This document shows positions 1 through 5,841 of a stretch of 13,362 bases of DNA, piece by piece (within the stretch, counting starts at the first letter, position 1; every line of letters begins with the position of its first letter). The notes beneath the pieces are model-generated. The model worked only from the letters and a program-made list of their open reading frames with translations. It made no database searches and was not told the origin of the DNA. The DNA is from Candidatus Helarchaeota archaeon (lineage in GTDB: Archaea; Asgardarchaeota; Lokiarchaeia; Helarchaeales; JABXJV01): contig JABXJV010000097.1 in assembly GCA_013375355.1 (NCBI GenBank), positions 1 through 13,362 of the forward strand, read 5' to 3'. The translations under genes and the position numbers were made by a program.

Positions 1-272
1 ACTTTCATCTTTAGAGATGTAGGCTTGCCATCATAAACATAAACTGGTTCAACTGAATTTTCTAATAAATTAATCGTCCTAAAAAAAAGACCAGATAGAT
101 GGGAAGTAATCCTATCCTGAGAATCTTTTAGTGGAGTTCCATCTGGTTGACGTATTCTGGCAAGAAATTGATATAAAATATTATTTGCATCTATCGCTAT
201 TCTTTTCTTATACAAGTCTTTCATTTGAATTTGTTCTGATTTAATTATCTTCCCGAGATTTGTAATTCCCAT
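1..272 (-). CDS. fen: Flap endonuclease 1 (FEN1), N-terminal part, cut by window edge
   Basis: This is the 5' part of a gene on the minus strand that runs off the left edge; 90 full codons are visible. It encodes the XPG N-terminal domain of FEN1, the structure-specific nuclease that removes 5' flaps during Okazaki-fragment maturation and base excision repair, usually with PCNA. The translation starts [10 protein letters not shown]. It contains [13 protein letters not shown] with the metal-binding Asp at residue 28, the family stretch [20 protein letters not shown] (about 50-69), and VYVYDGKP with the second metal-binding Asp at 81. These match the family in order and spacing. The start is an ATG at 270-272, and a TATA-like box at 294-301 fits a leaderless message. 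The helical arch, the remaining acidic residues and the PCNA-binding tail lie outside the window. Confidence in the family is high. Confidence 0.93.
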   Translation of the reverse strand, partial: MGITNLGKIIKSEQIQMKDLYKKRIAIDANNILYQFLARIRQPDGTPLKDSQDRITSHLSGLFFRTINLLENSVEPVYVYDGKPTSLKMK

Positions 273-293
273 ATAAAAGAATTTGAAATTAAT

Positions 294-301
294 GATATAA
301 A
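294..301 (-). promoter_or_regulatory. TATA box of fen1
   Basis: The minus strand reads TTTATATC, centred about 25 bp upstream of the fen1 ATG. At this spacing transcription would begin at or next to the start codon, implying a leaderless mRNA. Confidence 0.5.
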
Positions 302-365
302 AATTAAATCATCAAATTTGAAAATGAAAGAAATTATTACAAAACAAATGTGTAAAAAAAATAAT

Positions 366-518
366 TCAAGCTTCAACAGATATAATTTTAAATAGTTGAT
401 TGATGTTTCCCAGACATTCACAAATTGGACAATAAAAATAGTTTTCTAATTGTTCCAAACTTGCATGAAATCCATTTCCGCATTTTTTACATTCAATTTT
501 AACTAATATATTAAACAC
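366..518 (-). CDS. Small zinc-ribbon protein, 50 residues
   Basis: This short open frame begins at a GTG (516-518) directly after an in-frame TAG, so GTG is the only usual start codon available. It reads MFNILVKIECKKCGNGFHAS and ends LFKIISVEA. Two CxxC pairs, C10/C13 and C30/C33 (with an extra C35), are separated by 16 residues, a typical treble-clef or rubredoxin-like zinc-ribbon layout. Nothing else is encoded, so it is essentially a free-standing zinc ribbon that could bind nucleic acid or a protein partner. It lies between the Nob1 fusion and fen1 in the same orientation, with gaps of 182 and 93 bp. An AT-rich TATA-like stretch lies about 23 bp upstream. The spaced cysteines in otherwise Cys-poor AT-rich DNA support a real gene; the function is unknown. 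Confidence 0.6.
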   Translation of the reverse strand: MFNILVKIECKKCGNGFHASLEQLENYFYCPICECLGNINQLFKIISVEA

Positions 519-656
519 CTATTCTTATTCTCTAATATAATATTTGTAGTAATAGGATTTAGACTTTTAGAACTTAAAAAATCGTTAATGATGTATATTT
601 TTCACTTAAAATTTCAAATTTTTTAAAAATTTATGTTAATCAATATTACTGACATT

Positions 657-666
657 CATAAAAAAG
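657..666 (-). terminator. T-tract downstream of the kinase-Nob1 gene
   Basis: Reading the minus strand, a run of six T follows a CCTCC about 35 bp past the stop codon of the fusion gene. Archaeal termination commonly uses such oligo-T tracts. No hairpin was seen, so the call is tentative. Confidence 0.3.
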
Positions 667-700
667 GAGGTAATACTTAGGATAAAATATTAAGTTAAAA

Positions 701-2149
701 CTATATTTTTGTTTTTTTAGATGAGAATCTTTTCAAATTTGTTCCACAATTGGGGCAAATTTTTGTTTTAGGAATATTATTAAATGATTCTTTACAACCT
801 GGACAATATATTTTCCATTTAATTAAGTCCGATATTTCTTTTTCGAGTATAGGTTTAAATTTAATGTTTAATTTTCCAGCAATATTTTGCATTGCATAAT
901 CATCAGTAATAAGAGTTGGAATAAACCCTTTTTTTCTTTGAACTTCTAATGCTAGAGCTAAAATCTTTATATCAACTTCCGAGAGGACAAAACTGTCTCC
1001 AGATTTTTCACTTATGTTCTTAACTTCCTTGATAAATTGAGATGATGGTGAGTATAGCTGAAGTTTTCCAGTTTCTACTGAAAAATCTAATATAGATTTA
1101 ACAGATGGGGTTTTCACTTCATCAAAAACTTCGGGTATTGTTTGCTGTTTAATAGTAATAATATTAGGATTATAACCTCCTAAAAAAGCAGAAGTATCCA
1201 ATATTAGAACTTTTTGTTCTTCCTTATCTAATAATTTATTTCCATAATCGCAAAGGGCTTTAAGTGTTTTTATAATATCTTCTTTGCTTCTTACTAATTT
1301 ACTATATTTCATTTTTACTAAAATTCTTCTAATTAAAAAGAAATTTAATCGTAGAACCTCATTATCAGCTAGCTCACGACCAAATAATTTATTGATCATT
1401 GAATAATCTGTAAGATTTATTTCATAGCCATAGAAATAGAGTTCAGCTAATAAGATGGCAAAATCCTTAAAAGGATCTCCAATGCATGTTCCTTCTAAAT
1501 CGATCATTCCAATTTTATTGTTATGAAAAATGAAATGTTCTGGACGAGCATCCCCGTGGATTAAGCCAAAATCTATTCGTAATTTTTCGTAATTTTTTAT
1601 GGTTCTCACTAATTTTATGTTATTGCTCATTTTAAGGTCTTTTAGATATTTTAATCCACGTTTGACCTCAAATTCTTGATATTCCTTAATAGGACTACTT
1701 GTCTTGATATTTTCTTTATGAAATTTATACAATAGATTTAGTACTGAAATTAATTTATCCAAACTATAACTTTTCATTAAACTTTTTCCCGTTATAGGAT
1801 AATAGAAAATAATTCCATTTTCTTGTATTAAATTTCCGAATGACCAGCCTGTGGAAATAGGAGTATCGAGGGGTATGTAATGAATTGGTTTTGGAACATA
1901 ATATCCTTTTTTATGTAAAGATTTTAAAGAATTCCATTCATATTTACTCCAACCTCGCCTACTTACCTTTGCATATATGATATTGTTTGTGTTACTAATT
2001 TGGAAAACTTGGTTAATTTTGTCCTCTATTAAAATTATCTGGAATTTTTTATCTAATTCTTTGTAAATTTCTTCATTTTTTATTATTATTTTTTTCAATT
2101 CATCTATTTCCATGGCGAGAATACCCTTATCGTTCTGAAGTGTCTTCAA
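701..2149 (-). CDS. APH-family kinase fused to Nob1 endonuclease (PIN + zinc ribbon)
   Basis: One 482-residue frame holds two recognisable proteins. Residues about 35-300 look like an aminoglycoside/choline-kinase-type phosphotransferase: a candidate ATP-binding Lys61 in IIYAKVS, a helix-C-like Glu71, the catalytic loop LIHGDARPEHFIF (Asp200), and MIDLEGTCIGDPFKDFA with metal-binding Asp217. His205 replaces the usual Asn, as in some APH(2'')-type enzymes. Residues about 312-482 are an archaeal Nob1 of normal length: PIN acidic residues at D318 (ILDTSAF), E340/E344, D393 (SEVDIKILALA) and D416/D417 (TDDYAMQN), then a zinc ribbon C449/C452/C465/C468. Nob1 makes the final cut at the 3' end of 16S rRNA in the pre-30S particle. 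No ATG or GTG occurs between codon 280 and the PIN core, and the only TTG would delete its first strand, so the join looks real. The TTG start at 2149 is favoured by a TATA-like box at 2171-2178; an ATG at 2113 (Met13) is the alternative. The kinase substrate is unknown. Confidence 0.88.
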   Translation of the reverse strand: MKTLQNDKGILAMEIDELKKIIIKNEEIYKELDKKFQIILIEDKINQVFQISNTNNIIYAKVSRRGWSKYEWNSLKSLHKKGYYVPKPIHYIPLDTPISTGWSFGNLIQENGIIFYYPITGKSLMKSYSLDKLISVLNLLYKFHKENIKTSSPIKEYQEFEVKRGLKYLKDLKMSNNIKLVRTIKNYEKLRIDFGLIHGDARPEHFIFHNNKIGMIDLEGTCIGDPFKDFAILLAELYFYGYEINLTDYSMINKLFGRELADNEVLRLNFFLIRRILVKMKYSKLVRSKEDIIKTLKALCDYGNKLLDKEEQKVLILDTSAFLGGYNPNIITIKQQTIPEVFDEVKTPSVKSILDFSVETGKLQLYSPSSQFIKEVKNISEKSGDSFVLSEVDIKILALALEVQRKKGFIPTLITDDYAMQNIAGKLNIKFKPILEKEISDLIKWKIYCPGCKESFNNIPKTKICPNCGTNLKRFSSKKTKI

Positions 2150-2170
2150 ATTTTTTATGCAAACAAAGTC

Positions 2171-2178
2171 TTTAAATT
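2171..2178 (-). promoter_or_regulatory. TATA-like box of the kinase-Nob1 gene
   Basis: The minus strand reads AATTTAAA here, centred 25 bp upstream of the TTG at 2149. It supports TTG as a leaderless start. A second AT-rich candidate lies at about 2186-2200. Confidence 0.35.
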
Positions 2179-2255
2179 ATTACTGTATTTTAAATAAAAA
2201 ACATTTTAAAAAGTGTAGGGAATATTAATAAAACAAAGTTAAAAGAAGGATTAAC

Positions 2256-2657
2256 ATGTCAAAAAAACAACAATCAGCCGGATCATTAAAAGTAAATAGA
2301 TATGTATTAGTGAAGGATGAACCTTGTAGAATTGTATCAGTAGATGTTTCGAAATCAGGTAAGCATGGACATGCAAAAGTTCGTATTGTATGTATAGGCT
2401 TATTTGATGGCAATAAAAGAAGTCTTACTTTTCCTTCCCATACAAATGTTGAAGTCCCAATTATTGATAAAAGCACAGGAATAATTACATCTATAACACC
2501 CGATTCTGTTCAACTTATGGACAATAATACCTATGAAACGTTTGAACTTGATTTGCCGACTGATGAACAACTCAAAAGTAAACTTGTTGAAGGTGCAACT
2601 GCCGAATATTGGACAATTCTTAATAAAAAGAGAATTATGAATGTAAAAGGCTCTTAA
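2256..2657 (+). CDS. eif5A: Translation factor aIF5A (hypusine-containing)
   Basis: The 133-residue product matches archaeal/eukaryotic IF5A over its full length. It binds the ribosomal E site, promotes peptide-bond formation at difficult sequences and helps termination. The N-terminal SH3-like half carries the hypusine loop SKSGKHGHAK with the modifiable lysine at residue 36. The C-terminal half (about 70-130) is the OB fold and ends in YWTILNKKRIM. Length is normal for the family. The ATG at 2256 is preceded by GAAGGA at 2245-2250, five bases away, and by an AT-rich TATA-like stretch at about 2222-2230, so leadered and leaderless initiation both look possible. It is transcribed divergently from the kinase-Nob1 gene across a 106-bp gap and is followed by a box C/D sRNA and ABCE1 on the same strand. 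Hypusination requires deoxyhypusine synthase, which is not in the window. Confidence 0.97.
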   Translation: MSKKQQSAGSLKVNRYVLVKDEPCRIVSVDVSKSGKHGHAKVRIVCIGLFDGNKRSLTFPSHTNVEVPIIDKSTGIITSITPDSVQLMDNNTYETFELDLPTDEQLKSKLVEGATAEYWTILNKKRIMNVKGS

Positions 2658-2680
2658 TCTTCTACTTTTAATAATATTAC

Positions 2681-2707
2681 TTATTTTTATCTTTTCTATT
2701 TATTTAT
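2681..2707 (+). terminator. T-rich termination region after aIF5A
   Basis: Closely spaced T tracts begin about 24 bp past the aIF5A stop, without an obvious hairpin. This is the usual form of archaeal intrinsic termination and would separate aIF5A from the downstream sRNA. Confidence 0.35.
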
Positions 2708-2720
2708 AGAATTCAATACA

Positions 2721-2728
2721 TTTAATAA
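2721..2728 (+). promoter_or_regulatory. TATA-like box of the box C/D sRNA
   Basis: TTTAATAA is centred about 26 bp upstream of the first base of the sRNA terminal stem (2751), the spacing expected for an archaeal promoter that starts transcription at the stem. Confidence 0.4.
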
Positions 2729-2750
2729 GTTGAATTTGAAATCATTATAT

Positions 2751-2822
2751 GAGAGAAATGAATGACGACTTGGAGCAACCTGATTGGTGATGGTATCTTT
2801 ATGAGTTCTGACAATTTCTCTC
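2751..2822 (+). ncRNA. Box C/D guide sRNA (2'-O-methylation guide)
   Basis: The gap between aIF5A and ABCE1 holds a complete archaeal C/D sRNA of about 72 nt. A perfect 9-bp terminal stem is formed by GAGAGAAAT (2751-2759) and ATTTCTCTC (2814-2822). Inside, in order, are box C ATGACGA (2762-2768), an 11-nt guide (2769-2779), box D' CTGA (2780-2783), a 3-nt spacer, box C' GTGATGG (2787-2793), a 14-nt guide (2794-2807) and box D CTGA (2808-2811). Box C has one change (U to C at position 5) and box C' one (last base); both keep the GA dinucleotides that form sheared pairs in the k-turn. Such RNAs assemble with L7Ae, Nop5 and fibrillarin. By the box+5 rule the D guide places the methyl group on the C of CUCAUAA, the anticodon loop of CAU tRNAs, that is C34. 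A T5 run follows at 2827. Confidence 0.85.
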
Positions 2823-2828
2823 ACCCTT

Positions 2829-2837
2829 TTTATAAAG
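2829..2837 (+). promoter_or_regulatory. TATA box of ABCE1
   Basis: TTTATAAAG is a good TATA match beginning seven bases after the sRNA stem. It predicts a start near 2859 and a leader of about 26 nt. A weaker AT-rich box at 2851-2860 would instead give a leaderless message. Confidence 0.45.
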
Positions 2838-2884
2838 TTTATATCTTATTTTAATATTTTTTTTACTTCTTATGGTGCTAATAA

Positions 2885-4699
2885 TTGAGAGTAGGCGTAG
2901 TTGATCCAGATCGTTGTAGACCCGAGAAATGTGCTCCCCCCACACATAAAGTTCCTTGTATTCGGTATTGCCCCCTAGTGCGTTCTGGTGCAGAAGCAAT
3001 TATTTTAGACGAGGATGTTAATAAAGCAAGAATTATTGAAAACGTGTGTACTGGCTGTGGAATATGTATTAAAAAATGTCCTTTTAGCGCAATTAGAATA
3101 GCAAATATTGCAGAGGAATTAAAGAGCGATTTTGTTCATAGATTTGATTTGGGAGGCTTTGTGCTTTTCCGTCTTCCTGTAGTTAAGCCTGGAAAAATAA
3201 TAGGTTTAATAGGACCTAATGGTTCTGGAAAAACTACAGCAATAAAAATTCTAGCAGGAGAAACCCAACCAAATTTGGGTCATCCTGAAGAACCACCGGA
3301 ATGGAATGAAATTATTCGTAATTTTCGTGGTTCAGAACTCCAAAATTATTTTAAAAAATTATCTGAAAATCAAATTAAACTAGTCCATAAACCCCAATAT
3401 GTAACAAAAATACCAGATATTACAAAAGGTGTTTTATCAGATCTTTTAGAAAAGGTTAATGAACGGGGAATAATTAATGAATTAAAAGAATCCCTGAATT
3501 TGAAAGAATTTTGGGATAGAGACTTAAAGGTATTATCAGGTGGGGAATTGCAGAGAACTGCAATCGCGGCAGTTATAGCACGTGATGCGGACGTATATTT
3601 TTTTGATGAACCTTCAAGTTTTTTGGATATTAAAGAGAGGTTAGAAGTTACTAAGGTCCTTCATCAATTAGCAACATTAGGGAAAACAGTCATTATAGTT
3701 GAACACGATTTAATAATTTGCGATTATCTTAGCGATTATGTCCATATTTTATATGGGCAACCAGGAGTTTATGGAATTGTTTCCCATATTCATGGTGTTA
3801 GAGAGGGTATAAACCTTTATTTAGATGGCTTTTTACCAGATGAAAATATACGGTTTCGAACAGAACCTATAAGATTTCATTTAAATCCACTAGGTTTAGG
3901 AGGATGGGAGAGTACAGAAGTAATAACAAATTATAATAAAATGGAAATACAATTAGGAGATTTCTACCTTAAAATTAATGAGGGAGTTATTCACAAAGGG
4001 GAAATTGTAGGGATAGTTGGGAAAAATGGATTAGGGAAATCCACATTTATTAAATTATTGGGCAATGAATTAACCCCTGATGTAGGTGACCCTTTAGAAA
4101 ATGAACTTAAAATTGCAATCAAACCACAATATCTAGATATAGAATTTGATGGAACTGTCGAAATGCTTTTAAGAGAATCGGCAGGTAAAAATTATGATAC
4201 ATCTATTTATAAATCTCAAATTTTAAAACCTTTTAATTTAACTGAATTAGAAGAAAGGTATATTAAAGAGTTATCTGGAGGAGAACTTCAAAAACTTGCA
4301 ATTGCTAATACTCTTTCCAAAGAAGCAGATCTTTATTTATTTGATGAACCTTCTGCTTACCTAGATAGCTATGCACGATTAACTATAACAAAAACAATAA
4401 AAAGATTTATAGAAAATAAAAAAGCGGCCGCTTTTATAGTTGAACACGATATTTTGGCCGTTGATTTTCTAAGTGATTCCTTAATTGTGTTTTCAGGAGA
4501 ATCTGGTAAAAAAGGTTTTTCCACTCCCCCTATCGATCTAAAAAGTGGAATGAATTTATTCTTAAAAAATGTGAACATCACATTTCGTCGTGACCCACGA
4601 ACGGGTAGACCAAGAGTGAATAAATTGAATTCCGAATTAGATAGAAAACAAAAAAGAGCTGGGGATTATTATTATATCTCCTTGAAATCTGAAGAATGA
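2885..4699 (+). CDS. abcE1: ABCE1 / Rli1 ribosome-recycling ATPase
   Basis: This 604-residue soluble ABC protein splits ribosomes after termination. The N-terminal ferredoxin-like domain has eight cysteines for two [4Fe-4S] clusters: C11, C16, C25, C29 and C55, C58, C61, C65. Nucleotide-binding domain 1 has Walker A GPNGSGKT (110-117), signature LSGGE (217-221), Walker B VYFFDEP with Glu242, and switch His274. Domain 2 has GKNGLGKST (379-387), LSGGE (463-467), LYLFDEPS with Glu488, and His521. The hinge segments follow (FRRDPRTGRPRVNKLNSELD region, about 568-588). Length is normal. The TTG start at 2885 comes directly after an in-frame TAA and gives MRVGVVDPDRC, matching the usual N terminus. 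It lies downstream of aIF5A and the C/D sRNA and converges on the GtrA-like gene with 7 bp between the stops. Confidence 0.97.
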   Translation: MRVGVVDPDRCRPEKCAPPTHKVPCIRYCPLVRSGAEAIILDEDVNKARIIENVCTGCGICIKKCPFSAIRIANIAEELKSDFVHRFDLGGFVLFRLPVVKPGKIIGLIGPNGSGKTTAIKILAGETQPNLGHPEEPPEWNEIIRNFRGSELQNYFKKLSENQIKLVHKPQYVTKIPDITKGVLSDLLEKVNERGIINELKESLNLKEFWDRDLKVLSGGELQRTAIAAVIARDADVYFFDEPSSFLDIKERLEVTKVLHQLATLGKTVIIVEHDLIICDYLSDYVHILYGQPGVYGIVSHIHGVREGINLYLDGFLPDENIRFRTEPIRFHLNPLGLGGWESTEVITNYNKMEIQLGDFYLKINEGVIHKGEIVGIVGKNGLGKSTFIKLLGNELTPDVGDPLENELKIAIKPQYLDIEFDGTVEMLLRESAGKNYDTSIYKSQILKPFNLTELEERYIKELSGGELQKLAIANTLSKEADLYLFDEPSAYLDSYARLTITKTIKRFIENKKAAAFIVEHDILAVDFLSDSLIVFSGESGKKGFSTPPIDLKSGMNLFLKNVNITFRRDPRTGRPRVNKLNSELDRKQKRAGDYYYISLKSEE

Positions 4700-4706
4700 T
4701 TTATCC

Positions 4707-5213
4707 TTATTTACCCATTTTTTCAGGCAATAATTTAAAAATTATATATTTATCAAATGGAAATTTGATTAAAAATACAACTGCAACAGCAGCTGTTGCA
4801 GAGAGCAGAGTTACAAGAACAGGCTCTGGGGATAGACCTACAGCGATAATCAATTCTGTTAAAGGATCTAAAAATAGACTCTTCACAATTGGAGTAGCAA
4901 TAAAAATTTGAATTACTACATTTAGCAAATAAAATATCACAGCTGTCATCATGTAAACTAAATAATGCTTTCGAAGATCAACTTCCTCTCTTCGTTGGTT
5001 TTTAAAAGTGATGAAACAATCTAAAAAAAACTTTACTGAGTAACCAATTGCTAAAGCAATAACGGCACTTACAACATAATCTAATAGTAAAATATTAGTA
5101 AAAAGGACTTGTCCGCCCAGATTTATAATAGTAGTTACAATAGCAAAAAGTGTATATACTATAAATTGACTAAAAATTTCAGTTTTTGTTTCTATATCCG
5201 AATTACTACTCAT
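4707..5213 (-). CDS. GtrA-like four-helix membrane protein
   Basis: The 168-residue protein has four predicted membrane helices at about 14-36, 43-65, 84-106 and 130-152, with short charged loops. The pattern YSVKFFLDCFITFKN at the end of helix 2 and the closing FPFDKYIIFKLL resemble the GtrA family, whose members are linked to transfer of polyprenyl-phosphate-bound sugars across membranes in cell-surface glycan synthesis. No glycosyltransferase lies beside it, so that role is inferred from the fold only. The ATG start is at 5211-5213, with a TATA-like AATTTTTAAG about 26 bp upstream (5236-5245). A 14-bp palindrome lies 48 bp upstream. The gene converges on ABCE1. Family confidence is moderate because GtrA sequences diverge widely. 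Confidence 0.65.
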   Translation of the reverse strand: MSSNSDIETKTEIFSQFIVYTLFAIVTTIINLGGQVLFTNILLLDYVVSAVIALAIGYSVKFFLDCFITFKNQRREEVDLRKHYLVYMMTAVIFYLLNVVIQIFIATPIVKSLFLDPLTELIIAVGLSPEPVLVTLLSATAAVAVVFLIKFPFDKYIIFKLLPEKMGK

Positions 5214-5260
5214 TTTTATTCCATTTCCTATTATTCTTAAAAATTATTATTGAATATACA

Positions 5261-5274
5261 TCAGAATATTCTGA
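5261..5274. repeat. Perfect 14-bp palindrome, possible operator
   Basis: TCAGAATATTCTGA reads the same on both strands and lies 48 bp upstream of the GtrA-like start codon, just beyond its TATA-like box. The position suits a dimeric regulator site, but a chance palindrome in AT-rich DNA is possible. Confidence 0.35.
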
Positions 5275-5492
5275 ATTAAATTAAATTATAAGAAATAGAA
5301 AATTCATTTATTCTTTTTGATTTAAAATTTTACATGAAGAAGAAAAAAAATATTCGATAAAAAACAATAAAAGTTTAAATTATTGTCTTCGTATGTTTAA
5401 TTAGGAAGTTAATTTAGGTAATTGGAAAAAATAATGTCGGTAATCTGGTAAATAATCAGTTTCCAAAATAAAACGATTCAAAATTCATAATT

Positions 5493-5510
5493 TCTGGGAT
5501 AATCTGGGAT
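5493..5510 (+). repeat. Direct repeat TCTGGGAT with 10-bp period
   Basis: Two copies of TCTGGGAT start at 5493 and 5503, one helical turn apart, in a gene-free region. A related TCTGGTAA lies at 5444-5451. No function is assigned. Confidence 0.4.
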
Positions 5511-5534
5511 TCATTAATTTCAATTATTTTCACA

Positions 5535-5655
5535 GCGCTTAATTTTTTAGAGAGTCGAAAAATTGCAAAGAAATATAAATTTCCTATGAATCCTTGGTCT
5601 ATATTCTTAAAAACATTTAAAATAACAAAGACCAGTCAAAAATTCTGTTAAGCGC
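5535..5655. repeat. Inverted repeat GCGCTTAA/TTAAGCGC enclosing 105 bp
   Basis: The arms at 5535-5542 and 5648-5655 are exact reverse complements and unusually GC-containing for this DNA. A smaller pair, TGGTCT (5596-5601) and AGACCA (near 5630), lies inside. A nine-T run follows at 5728-5736 on the plus strand. The layout could be a structured RNA or a protein site; the evidence is weak. Confidence 0.3.
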
Positions 5656-5823
5656 AGTTTTACATAAAATTTCGCGGTTCAATTAATAATTTCCCTTGGT
5701 AATATCCAGCCTATAAAATTAACTTCCTTTTTTTTTAGACTGTTTGGGGACAAATATTATTTAATTATACAAACCAATTAATTAAAAAAAAAGAGAAATT
5801 AATAAAAAATAAAAAGTTGTGGC

Positions 5824-5841
5824 GGATGTTCTTAAACATCC
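5824..5841 (-). terminator. Hairpin terminator at the end of tfb
   Basis: A 7-bp perfect stem, GGATGTT/AACATCC, with a 4-nt loop overlaps the tfb stop codon. On the minus strand it is followed by CTTTTTATTTTTT and a later nine-T run. This looks like a hairpin-plus-oligo-T terminator, or a hairpin that stabilises the mRNA 3' end. Confidence 0.55.

Larger units (their letters stand above)
5214..5831. other. 618-bp gene-free AT-rich interval
   Basis: No convincing gene with a start codon was found here. The interval lies between the 5' end of the GtrA-like gene and the 3' end of tfb. It holds the GtrA-side promoter, a 14-bp palindrome (5261-5274), a direct repeat (5493-5510), a GC-containing inverted repeat (5535-5655), a nine-T run on the plus strand (5728-5736) and T tracts terminating tfb on the minus strand. 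A plus-strand frame is open for about 60 codons (5472-5651) but has no usual start before an internal ATG at 5586. Confidence 0.5.

Noticed and set aside
584..655. Second box C/D sRNA: ATGATGT followed by CTGA about 60 bp later
   Set aside because: There is no terminal stem, no internal D'/C' pair and the first box is imperfect. In AT-rich DNA such a pair is expected by chance.
2799..2999. Minus-strand ORF of 66 codons across the sRNA and the ABCE1 start
   Set aside because: It lies opposite ABCE1 coding sequence and the C/D sRNA, and its product resembles no family; it is a shadow frame.
4696..4911. Plus-strand ORF overlapping the ABCE1 stop
   Set aside because: It is antisense to the GtrA-like gene, whose membrane-helix pattern is far more coherent; the plus-strand frame is Thr/Ala/Asn-rich shadow.
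5586..5651. Short ORF of 21 codons (MNPWSIFLKTF...)
   Set aside because: It has no ribosome-binding site or promoter spacing and no recognised product; it is mentioned only as part of a possible remnant.
5214..5831. CRISPR array or tRNA gene in the long gap
   Set aside because: No regularly spaced repeats longer than 10 bp and no cloverleaf with a T-loop motif could be found.
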